Notes under the pieces: model-generated
The model's database searches: none
Seen by the model: the letters and a program-made list of their open reading frames with translations, nothing else
What the model was told of the DNA's origin: nothing
Source of the DNA: an uncultured Prevotella sp.
GTDB taxonomy: Bacteria > Bacteroidota > Bacteroidia > Bacteroidales > Bacteroidaceae
Direction: 5' to 3'
Assembly (NCBI GenBank): GCA_945830055.1
Contig: CALZXH010000001.1
Span: 40,374-104,373 of the forward strand
Length of the DNA stretch: 64,000 nucleotides
Translations under genes and position numbers: made by a program
In this document: piece after piece, positions 36,735-45,900 of the stretch
Position numbering within the stretch: position 1 is the stretch's first letter
Layout: every line of letters begins with the position of its first letter

Positions 36735-39599
36735 TTAGAAGTTATTGTTTGCTTTGTAAATCTGATAAGCCCTCAGTGCCTTGTTCATGGCAGCCCTCGA
36801 CTTCCAGTTGCCGTCGTAGCGGTCGGTGTCACTGTGGAAATTCATCGGGGTGTTGATACCATGCACCACGCAGAACGACGAGGTCTTGATAGCAGTGGCA
36901 GAGGTATTCTCCTTGTCAAACCAGTAGTCGCGTGCCATCACGTTGCAGGGCAACCCGCCGTTGGCATTCACCACATGCTCGGTACCGCGGTTATCGGTCA
37001 CTATAATCTTGTCACCACCTCCAGTGACGCGGTTCACGATAGCCACACCCGTCTCGTCGGTGAGCAGACTGGCATAGCGGCCGCTTGCCTCATCCACAAA
37101 CACCTTGTCAGCAAAGAGTGACACATTCTGGAAGTGATAGCGCACAAAGTCGCGCAGTTCCTTCACCTGCAGCTTGATTCTTTCTTTCAGTTCCTCTTTC
37201 TCGGAGTCGCCGTCTTCCAAACCTTCCATCACCTCATAGTCGGCCTGCACCTCGGTAATCTTGGGCAGACCCTTCTCGTAGGCCTTGTTCATGGCAGCAT
37301 TGGTGGGCGCATAGAGGGTGTAGTTATAGGTGTTGAACATCTTCACGTTGTTATCCACACAGGCATTGGCAATCTTGGAAGAGCCCGTGCCATAGGTGCT
37401 GGTGAACACGATGTAGGCATCCTGCTCGCTCACGCCTAATGAACTGGGAGTGCTGGAGATGCCCACGGCATCCATCAGGGTGGTGGAACTGCTCAGCCAG
37501 TTGCAGAGGGCAAAGAACTCGCTGAACACATCTTCATTGTTCGACAAGGTCTTATATACACTGTTGCGCGGAGCTTCTATCACCTGCTTCAGGCGATAGG
37601 AAGTACCGTTGCGCTGGTTATATACGCTGATGATTTCCGATTTCTCCTGTCCGTTGTCTATCTGGGCACCGCCGGAAACCTTGCCTCCCACATTGGTACC
37701 CTCCACCATGATGGCACCGCCGTGCTTGGTCTTGTAGTACTTGCGTGCACCAAGGGTTTCGCCGGCATCGAGCACCACAGTGTGCATGTTCAAGATGTCG
37801 ATCATCTGCGATTTCACTGCCGTGCTGCTGGTCACCTTACTGAGGAACTCGCCCACAGTATTGTTCTTGATATCGTACTTGTAGCGATATACGTTGAATT
37901 CGTTCTTCTTGTTTCTCTCACTCCACTCCACCCTGAAGGCCAATGCCTCGGGCTGTGCCTTGGCGAGCGTGGTGGGATCTACATAATAATATTGAGAGAA
38001 AGCGCTGTCTTCGGGAATGAAGAACGCATAGTTGGCAGCCATGGCCAAGAGATAATACTTGAAGTCGCAGCCGTCCTCAGAGTTCTTGGCCTGAATCATG
38101 TGATCCATCACACGCAGATCCTTGTAGGTGGATGCTGGTGCCAGCACGGCACTGAACTCATCGGGCGCTAACATGGAGTTGAGCTTGTACATCACGGCGT
38201 TGTTGGCAAACTTCACGTCATAGGAACCGTCGCTCTTGACCTGAAGCTTGTCAACGGTCATTCCCAGGTTCTCGCCGGCATCGTTGGTCAGCAGACTGAA
38301 CTTGCTGGGCACCGAACCTGCAAACGAAACGTTCTGCATGTTGGCCAAGAACTTGGAAACGATGTCGGGACGCTCTGCAAAAAGAGAGTCAAGGTTCTTG
38401 GCAAGGTTATCCACGGTGACAGGCTTGTGCTTGGCATAGATATCCATCAGATAGGAACCATCTCCGCCGATGAAGAAATCTTGCACGGCCTTATCCACAG
38501 GCACGAACATGGCACCGAGGTCCTTCAGCGAGTTGTCGCCGCCACTGGTGGAAGTCACCTGATAGGCATTCCATCCCGGGTCGAACTTCAGCAAGGCACT
38601 GAAGGGCTGCTGGTCGGGGTCGGTACTAAGTTCCACACCTTGCGAATTCTTACTAAAATAGCGTTTCTCAAAGATGGAGTCGATGGCAGGCTTGCCATAC
38701 TGTATGGCAGCTGCGTTGTACTGCTGGGTCACGGCATTGTTGTAGAAAGGAGCAGAGAAATACTCCAACATGCGGCTGATGAGAGAGGTCTCGGCATCTT
38801 TTTTGATTTCCTGTGCCAGGTTGCCCGGGGGCAGCAGCACGTCGCGCACCTGATGGATATAGCCGTTCTGACAAGTCATGCCGTCGGAATAGCTGCCCTT
38901 GGTGATGACTGGATTGTTGAAGATATAGGTAGCCCCTGCGGTGTAGGGCTCACCGGTGAGCACCTGAAAGTCACTTCCGTCACCCTGCATGGTGATGGCA
39001 TTGCTCACCATATACTCACGGGTGAGGTGCACCATCATGGGCGTGGTAGCGTCAGACACCAGGTCAATGCCCTTGGCAAAATACTTCTGCCAGTAGCGGT
39101 TGTTCTCGGGCATACCTGCCGCACCATAGATGTGGCTGATGGTATCGGTAGCATCCACACGCGTACTGTGTTTCAGTGCCACACCCTTGATAATGGAGCC
39201 ATTGCTGTTGGTGTTTGAAAGCATGTTGATCAGCATGGCATTTTCAAGCAATGAAGAGTTGAGCAAGAGATTCTTTTGTGCTTGCGTCAGTTCTTCATAC
39301 GAGCGGACACCCCACTCGTTGTTTTGGAAGAAGCGCTGGAAAGCCTCATCGTTGGCAGGGAACACGGTGATACTACCTGTTCGGTTAAACAAGTCGGTCT
39401 GTCCCAGGTCGTCAATCAGTCGAAGGTAATAACTGAACGAGCCTGTAAGAGCATCTTGTTTAGGATTCTGCAACTCTGAATAGATGCTACCTCCAAGCCA
39501 TTCAGGCTTTGATTTCGCATCCACTTCTTCATTCTTGTCAACACAAGAAGTCATCCATCCTGTTAGCAGGAGTGAGACACAGAAAAAGAGTTTCTTCAT
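36735..39599 (-). CDS. Large four-FAS1 surface lipoprotein, first gene of SusCD operon
   Basis: 954 residues with lipobox MTSCVD (Cys19). Four FAS1-like modules can be placed by their H1-like boxes: SITVFPANDEAFQRF (about 76), LGAMFVPVDKAVQDF (about 361), YAFFIPEDSAF (about 525) and YTLYAPTNAAMNKAYE (about 760). The C-terminus includes VARDYWFDKENT-like sequence and SSFCVVHGINTPMNF. It heads a seven-gene operon and so is likely the most strongly expressed. It may act in place of, or with, the usual surface glycan-binding proteins of such loci, but ligand type is unknown. Confidence 0.82.
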   Translation of the reverse strand: MKKLFFCVSLLLTGWMTSCVDKNEEVDAKSKPEWLGGSIYSELQNPKQDALTGSFSYYLRLIDDLGQTDLFNRTGSITVFPANDEAFQRFFQNNEWGVRSYEELTQAQKNLLLNSSLLENAMLINMLSNTNSNGSIIKGVALKHSTRVDATDTISHIYGAAGMPENNRYWQKYFAKGIDLVSDATTPMMVHLTREYMVSNAITMQGDGSDFQVLTGEPYTAGATYIFNNPVITKGSYSDGMTCQNGYIHQVRDVLLPPGNLAQEIKKDAETSLISRMLEYFSAPFYNNAVTQQYNAAAIQYGKPAIDSIFEKRYFSKNSQGVELSTDPDQQPFSALLKFDPGWNAYQVTSTSGGDNSLKDLGAMFVPVDKAVQDFFIGGDGSYLMDIYAKHKPVTVDNLAKNLDSLFAERPDIVSKFLANMQNVSFAGSVPSKFSLLTNDAGENLGMTVDKLQVKSDGSYDVKFANNAVMYKLNSMLAPDEFSAVLAPASTYKDLRVMDHMIQAKNSEDGCDFKYYLLAMAANYAFFIPEDSAFSQYYYVDPTTLAKAQPEALAFRVEWSERNKKNEFNVYRYKYDIKNNTVGEFLSKVTSSTAVKSQMIDILNMHTVVLDAGETLGARKYYKTKHGGAIMVEGTNVGGKVSGGAQIDNGQEKSEIISVYNQRNGTSYRLKQVIEAPRNSVYKTLSNNEDVFSEFFALCNWLSSSTTLMDAVGISSTPSSLGVSEQDAYIVFTSTYGTGSSKIANACVDNNVKMFNTYNYTLYAPTNAAMNKAYEKGLPKITEVQADYEVMEGLEDGDSEKEELKERIKLQVKELRDFVRYHFQNVSLFADKVFVDEASGRYASLLTDETGVAIVNRVTGGGDKIIVTDNRGTEHVVNANGGLPCNVMARDYWFDKENTSATAIKTSSFCVVHGINTPMNFHSDTDRYDGNWKSRAAMNKALRAYQIYKANNNF

Positions 39600-39662
39600 A
39601 GATTTATAGTTAGTAATATTAAATTTTTATTGAGTTTTCAAGCATAGTCACAGTTCAAATTG

Positions 39663-39684
39663 CAAAATAACAAAAAATAATCAA
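39663..39684 (-). promoter_or_regulatory. Promoter motif of the FAS1-SusCD operon
   Basis: TTATTTTG on the minus strand (39670-39663) matches the -7 consensus but for one base. It lies within TTGCAAAATAACAAA (plus strand), one variable base, then AATAAT, a sequence also present upstream of the PL11 gene at 47.5 kb. Leader to ATG 39599 would be about 57 bases. Confidence 0.5.
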
Positions 39685-39705
39685 ATAAAAAAAACAATTC
39701 ACCCA

Positions 39706-39749
39706 ATAAAAAATGCCCTCCCACCAATTTTTTTGATAAGAGAAGGCAT
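39706..39749 (-). terminator. Terminator between the 974-residue gene and the FAS1 operon
   Basis: On the minus strand ATGCCTTCTC (39749-39740) pairs with GGGAGGGCAT (39722-39713), ten pairs with two G-T, then TTTTTTATT. It separates the leftward modular-protein gene from the FAS1 operon promoter. Confidence 0.75.
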
Positions 39750-39784
39750 CCTAAGAAAAAATAAGATTGTAAGTACCAATCACA

Positions 39785-39817
39785 AAGGGAGCGCAACCGT
39801 GAAGATTGCGCTCCCTT
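39785..39817. terminator. 12-base perfect hairpin just after the 974-residue gene
   Basis: AAGGGAGCGCAA (39785-39796) and TTGCGCTCCCTT (39806-39817) with a 9-base loop, 23 bases after the stop at 39841. There is no good T-run, so it may serve as an mRNA 3' end stabiliser ahead of the true terminator at 39706-39749. Confidence 0.6.
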
Positions 39818-39840
39818 GGGATTATCGAAGTGATGGATTA

Positions 39841-42765
39841 TTATTTCACCACATACTTCTTGTTGTTGAAGATGTAGAGACCGGCAGGCAGATTGTTCAA
39901 GCCCTGGATGCTGTTTGCCACCTTCACACCATTGAGGTTATATACTCCGTTGGCAACATTCATCTTCACCACATCACCCTTCACGGTATTGATACCAGTG
40001 ATGACATTGACGAGTTGTTCTGCCAATTCATCCACATAGGCTGTAGCATTGACCAGTGCGGTGAGTTCCTGAGCGGTAGTAGCACCGTTGAGTTCCTCAG
40101 CAGAAGCCAAACGACGCTCAAGGCGGTTTGCGATGTTAGGCATACCAAACAGGTCGGCACCTGCTATGCCACCATTACGATAGTTTGCAAGTGTGGTCTT
40201 AGCAGCCTGCTGTACCTCCAAGCACTCTGCCTTGGCAGCAGCGATAGCAGCAGTAGCATCACCATAGTACTCTACTTCTGCATCACCTATTGCAAAGGCG
40301 TTGGCACCCTTACCGTCAATCTGACCGTGTGAGCACATACCGAACTCTACAGCCTCTTCACCTTCGGCAGCCTTGTTATAGAACACGGCGTAATCACCTG
40401 CCATATAGCCATTGACATTGGTCTTGCTGGTGGGCCATTCTACCAAGCGGCTCCATACATAGGTTGAGTCGGGAGCGCCGGCAGGACCGAACATCAGCTT
40501 CACCTGAGAGTTGCTGAACAGGGTATCAGCCACCTCATCCTTCACAGTGATAACCATCGGACCACCCTCAGAAGCCTCTACAAAGCAATATTGAGTGTAT
40601 TCGTTGAATGCGTATGCACGGGCAGTGAATGCGTAGAGACCTGCGTTGCTCACGTTCACCTCCTGCTTCAACTGAGACTGGGGTGAAGCAGTCTGGCCAC
40701 GCCATACACGAGCCTTATTGCCACTTATGAAGCCTTCAGCCTGCTTGCCCGTCTCCACCTTGAATGCCTCTGAAGAAGAAGTAGAAACATGGGTAGAAGT
40801 CCAGCCAGAGAGACCGTTAGAGAAGTCACCATTGGTGATAGCTACCTCGATAGGCATATCGTAGCTCACATTGCCCAACATGAATTTCTCACGGGTAGTG
40901 TCCAGATTGGTGAGCAGTTCTTTATAAACCAGGATTTCTGCCTGAATAGTAGCATCGTCGTCAAGAGCGCTGTAGGTAGCCAAGCGGTTCTTGGCATTGT
41001 CGATGGCAGCCTGATAGTTGGTTCTGGCTTCACCAGTCACTGACTTATAGTCCTCAGAAGCAATCAGAGCCTCATGTTCGGGCAGTGCAGCCTGCAGAGC
41101 AAGTACTGACTCGCAGTAGCCATACACATTCTGGAAGCCCTTGCGCACCTGCTTCATGGCAGCATCAAGTATGGTGGGCAGTTCTGCGTCAGCGGCGTCA
41201 TCCACAGCCACCTCGTTGCCTTCAGCATCCACCTTGAGCAGAGAAGCCTGATAGATGGCATTCACAGCAGAGATAGAGTCATTGAGCTGAGCCATACCCC
41301 ACTTGTAGATGTCTGTCTTGGTAGCCACCACCTTGGCGCTGTCGAGCATCACCTTGAGGGAGGTCTGTGCAGTGGCAATATTAGATACGAGGTTCATGTG
41401 CTCCTGCATGGCCTTGGTAAGGCCCACCTTGCGGATGTCGAAGTTGGTAAACTCAAGCTGACCACCCCATAGTTTGCCTACCTGCTCTTCGGCCAAAGAA
41501 AAGTCCCAGCCGAATTTGTTCTCGGTAGCGCCCTCGGGCACATCATAGAACATGTAGAAAGTGCGGTAGCGCTGTGTGGGCACAGAGTCGAGTTCCATCT
41601 TCTGGTCACCACCGAAGAGAGAGATGCTCTTCACGTTGTAGTTCACGTTGGGGTGATAGTTGTAGCCGTTGCTGCTGCGCTTGCTGATCATGGTGTAGCC
41701 CAGCACATCCATCTTGATGAGGTACTTGCCGGGGCCGAATACTCCTGCAGCCTCCTTGGTAACGGTACCGCTGGCAGCCGGAAGGTCGAAGCCACCGCCG
41801 ATCTGATGCTCGATACGTGCCTTGGCCTCATCGGTATAAACGTTGTTGCAGTGGAAGATACGACCACCGGTGAACACCCAGTCGCCAATCTTTGAAGCCT
41901 TCTGGTACTTGGTGCCGTTGTTCCAGTGAGTGAAAGAAGAAACGATGGAAGCAGCATTGGCATCAAGGTAATCCTCTATGGTCGCATCAATGAGTACCAG
42001 ACAAGCCTCCATATCATCAGGGTTATCTGGATCTGCATATTCTCCAGTTAAATAGCCCTCAATAAATGGCAGATTCTCATCCAGTACCGCCTGTCCATTG
42101 GTAAAGTTACCACTGTTGATCAGTCCGTTCAGGTAGTTCATCTTATTGGCAGCCAAACGGTCGTCAAACACCTCATCACACTTGTTGATGGAGAAGTTGG
42201 TAAAACGGGTGCCTTCTGCTACGCGGTCAAAATACATCACCAAATAGTCGTCGGCATTAAGCAGCACGGTGTCGTTGATAACGGTCCACTCTTCACCGAA
42301 GCCGCCACCATCGCTCACCTGACGACCCACAGTAGAACGGGTACCGTCCTGGTTTACGAAGAAACCATAATAGCCGGGATCTCCCTTGATGTCACCAATC
42401 ACACTCAGGGCAGGACCGCTGACCATGTAGGAGATGACATAAAGACCGCCACCGCTGAGGTCGCCGTCTGCTTTCCATACGCGAGACAGTTCATAGCCAG
42501 AAGCTGACTTGTTGCACTGCAACACGTTCTCCTGGTTAGGACCTGCTGCCTCTACGATTTCCCAGGCCTCGTTGCTCACAGCACCGCCATCGGTACCGTT
42601 GTCAAAGCCCGCGAACGCGTCAGTAAAACTACCATTGGTCACTGCATTGGGAGCAGTGGTCTTCACCTTGGCAATGTTGGTATAAACATACTGATCCTTG
42701 TCGTATGCAGACGCACCGACAAAAGAAGCCATTGCCAAGAGTGATAAAAGTACTCTTTTCTTCAT
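39841..42765 (-). CDS. Large modular exported protein, function unknown, with sorting-like C-terminus
   Basis: 974 residues with a signal peptide (ending GASAYD). I see three beta-rich galactose-binding-like modules, starting near residues 42 (NGSFTDAFAGFDNGTDGG), about 280 and about 640 (ITNGDFSNGLSGWTSTHVS). They are separated by helical segments (about 460-630 and 850-930, Ala-rich). The last 45 residues (NGVYNLNGVKVAN, LPAGLYIFNNKKYVVK) resemble the C-terminal domains of Prevotella exported proteins thought to be type IX signals. No catalytic motif is evident. It lies between the FAS1-SusCD operon and the PL11 genes, so a polysaccharide-binding surface role is likely but unproven. Confidence 0.75.
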   Translation of the reverse strand: MKKRVLLSLLAMASFVGASAYDKDQYVYTNIAKVKTTAPNAVTNGSFTDAFAGFDNGTDGGAVSNEAWEIVEAAGPNQENVLQCNKSASGYELSRVWKADGDLSGGGLYVISYMVSGPALSVIGDIKGDPGYYGFFVNQDGTRSTVGRQVSDGGGFGEEWTVINDTVLLNADDYLVMYFDRVAEGTRFTNFSINKCDEVFDDRLAANKMNYLNGLINSGNFTNGQAVLDENLPFIEGYLTGEYADPDNPDDMEACLVLIDATIEDYLDANAASIVSSFTHWNNGTKYQKASKIGDWVFTGGRIFHCNNVYTDEAKARIEHQIGGGFDLPAASGTVTKEAAGVFGPGKYLIKMDVLGYTMISKRSSNGYNYHPNVNYNVKSISLFGGDQKMELDSVPTQRYRTFYMFYDVPEGATENKFGWDFSLAEEQVGKLWGGQLEFTNFDIRKVGLTKAMQEHMNLVSNIATAQTSLKVMLDSAKVVATKTDIYKWGMAQLNDSISAVNAIYQASLLKVDAEGNEVAVDDAADAELPTILDAAMKQVRKGFQNVYGYCESVLALQAALPEHEALIASEDYKSVTGEARTNYQAAIDNAKNRLATYSALDDDATIQAEILVYKELLTNLDTTREKFMLGNVSYDMPIEVAITNGDFSNGLSGWTSTHVSTSSSEAFKVETGKQAEGFISGNKARVWRGQTASPQSQLKQEVNVSNAGLYAFTARAYAFNEYTQYCFVEASEGGPMVITVKDEVADTLFSNSQVKLMFGPAGAPDSTYVWSRLVEWPTSKTNVNGYMAGDYAVFYNKAAEGEEAVEFGMCSHGQIDGKGANAFAIGDAEVEYYGDATAAIAAAKAECLEVQQAAKTTLANYRNGGIAGADLFGMPNIANRLERRLASAEELNGATTAQELTALVNATAYVDELAEQLVNVITGINTVKGDVVKMNVANGVYNLNGVKVANSIQGLNNLPAGLYIFNNKKYVVK

Positions 42766-42840
42766 GTTTTAAAGGATTTGTTATTGTTGTTAGTTAATAA
42801 TGTTAAGTAAAGTCGAGAGTATGTATAGTCAGTAACGGCA

Positions 42841-42848
42841 CAAAGGTA
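42841..42848 (-). promoter_or_regulatory. -7 element of the 974-residue protein gene
   Basis: TACCTTTG on the minus strand (42848-42841). Leader about 69 bases to ATG 42765. It lies after the terminator of the upstream PL11 gene, so this gene is expressed by itself. Confidence 0.55.
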
Positions 42849-42906
42849 ACTTGAAACAGCTGATTCGAACCCTAATTTTTGATAAAAGACCTATAAAAAT
42901 AGAAAA

Positions 42907-42942
42907 TTCCCGCCGCAGGATGGGTACACCCTACGGTGGGAA
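42907..42942 (-). terminator. Terminator of the long PL11 gene
   Basis: TTCCCGCCGCAGG (42907-42919) pairs with CCTACGGTGGGAA (42930-42942), one mismatch and one wobble. On the minus strand TTTTCTATTTTTA follows. It begins seven bases after the stop codon. Confidence 0.7.
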
Positions 42943-42948
42943 CAGCTA

Positions 42949-45900
42949 TTATCTGATCACTTTTTTCACTTCCATGCGGTTGCCTGCCACCATCCTGACA
43001 ATCAGTGTGCGGGTATCGGAAGAGATGCCCTGCAAGTTCTCCTCTACCCTACTCTTGGGAGCTTCGAACTGTGCCACTTTCTGTCCGTTGGCAGTATATA
43101 CCTCGCACTTCACGGTAGCATCGGAAGCGATGGCACCGATACCAGAACCTGCCACTACCTTCAGCACACCAGTCTTGGCAAGCAGTTCAGAGGTGTCCCA
43201 TGCCAGATTGTCGGACAATGTGGGCAGGTCGAACGTAGGCGTGCCGCTGAACGAGCTGCTTGCCTCCCACAGGGTGAAGCTGTCACCCGCAGCAGGTGTA
43301 TATCCCTCTGCCAAGGTCACCTTGAGAATACCTTTCACCGACACCCACTTGCCCTGCAACTTGGACTGCTTGGAGGCAGAGAGCAGCATATCAAGTGTAG
43401 CACCCTCGTTCACGGCGATAGTTCCCGTCGCTATGATGGTACCCGGAGAGGTTTCACTGAGAGTAGCACGAGGCTTCAACGTACTGCCGCTGTTGGCTGT
43501 GAGAGAAGTAATATATGCCTGCCCCAACAACACGGAAGAACCGTTGGCGGTAATGGGCTTTGTGCCGTTGAACAGCGTGCCCGAAGTGATGCCGCTGAAA
43601 TGGAAGCCACCTTCCTCCACGATGATGGAGCCGGTAATCTTGCCAGCCGTCACCACGCGCATGATGCCTGCACCCTTCTTGATGATGCTACTGGTACAGG
43701 GAGTAGTCAAAGTCATGTCCTCTCCGTTGGCACCAAAGATGTACGAACCGCTGCCTGCCAGGGTACCGCTACCCGTCACCTTGCCTACGGGGAAGTTCTT
43801 GCCGCTGTTGTCGATGGTGACTCCACTGTTCATCTTGAGGGTAGCATTAGGCAGACCGTATGTATTGTTGAAATAGAACACGGGGTCGTAGTTGGAACCA
43901 CGCTTCTGGATGCCGGGCACCACCGTACCCTCAAAGGCACTCCAGTTGCCGTTGAGGTAGTTGCGCACGCCCGCTGCATATACATTCAGCGTACCGGCAC
44001 CGGTCAGCGTACCCGTATAGTTACAGCGGGAGTCGAGATAGAACGAGGCAGTAGAACCCTCGGGCACCACAAAGTTGGCTTTATTGGTGGTGTAGGAGTA
44101 TTCGTTGGAGGGGTCATAGAGCGCACCGCCCTGAAGCTCTACCGTAGCAGGCAGAGCAGTCACATCACTGCTCTCAGAGGCATTGACGATACCGCTTTTG
44201 ATGACCAGTTTGGAAACGGTGTTGCCCGTACCCAGAGTAAGCGTTCCACCTCCTGTCTTGGTAAGCACGGCATTGCTGCCGCCTGCCAGCACACCCTTGT
44301 TGAGGGTGGCGGTATTGGAAGAAGCCACTTCGATGGCAGCATCTCCCTGCGACACGGTAACGGTCTGGTCGGTCACCAGTCCGCCGCCCAGCACCAAGGT
44401 TGCCCCGTCGGCAAGGTTGATGCGGGTATTCACATCACCCAATGCGCCCCAGTCAGTTCCCTGATTATTGGCAAGGATATTGACACCGAGCTTGCCGGCA
44501 TTGACATTCACCTTGCCCAGGTGGTTCACACTGTTCACGGTGAGCAAGCCCGTGCCCTGCTTGTTCAGGGTAACACCTCCGATGATGCTGTCGCCACTCA
44601 GCGTAAAGTCCTTGCTGCTGTTGTCGAAGGTGATAGAGGCAGGAGCCACATTACCCTCCACCTGTATGTCGGTCACCACGGCCTCATCGTTGAACAATAC
44701 GGCAGCGCCAGGCACGAATACCACAGAGGCGGAGCCTGCTTCGTCGGTGAAGTTGGCGGTATTGTCAGAGTTCCACACGTTGCTCAGTCCGCCCTTCCAC
44801 GTCAGGTTGCCTGCCTCATAGTCGGTAATCACCACATAGAGTTTGCCTTCTTCGTATGCCAAGGCACTCTTCTGGTAGGTCAGTCCTTCGAGAATGATGT
44901 CTGTCAGACTGCCCTCTATCTTGCCCACCTCGCCGATGAGGTATTTGCCTGCTGTGAGCTTGTTGCTGCCTGCGGTTGCATGGGGCACCAGCGTGATGAC
45001 AGGCGCATCATATTGCGGACCGTTATTCCATACTTTCTTCTCTATCTTCAGCACATTGGCATTTGCCTGGTCAGCCTGCAAGCCTTCAGAGAAAAGGTCA
45101 ATCTCCAGGCGGGCACCGAAACCGAGAATGAGCGAGTCGGCGGTGATACAGCCCGCTGCGGTGGCTGTACCAAGCTGGATGGTGGCGTTATAGTCTGCCT
45201 GTACGGCTTTCTTGAACACACCTCCATTGGTGAGCAGTGCGGCGTGCCTGTTAAGCCATACACGGCTGCCCTGCATGGTACCGTCAAACTGCAACGTACC
45301 TGCCCACACATCGGTATTGCCCGTATAGGTCTGTGTCACGGCAGGGAGCACCAGGATGCCATCGCCCTGCTTCACCAAGCGCATGGCACCGGCGAAGGCA
45401 CCTCCCGTAAGGGTGTGGGTGTAGTAGTCGTATTTGATGGTGGGATTCTTGCCGCTGGCTCCGTTCACATCAGTACCCTGCACCCAGGAGGGAGCATTGT
45501 CGAAGAAGATATAGGGAGCGGCACCTTCTGCCACGCTGATGGTCATGTTGCCCGTCTCACAGGCAATAAGAGCCTGGTCATTGAGGGCTGCCGTGATGCT
45601 GCCGTTGTCTGCCACCTCGGTACGTCCCTGCATGGTGAGTGCAGGAGGTGCCACGGTTATGCCCTCCAGTTCACCCAAAAAATAGCTTACATTGGGAGCC
45701 TGGTTATAACCGTTCATCTGCCATACGATGGCATTGCGGTATTGGTGGTCGTGCCACAGGGTATAGTTGCGCCAGGGAGTCTCGACGGTGGTGGTATAGA
45801 TACGCACGTTGTTGTCGGCGGTGCGCATCATCACCTCCTCACGCCAGTCGCCGAAGAGGTCGGCCTGCAAGCAGGGGGTTCCCTTGGTGTCGTTGTTGGT

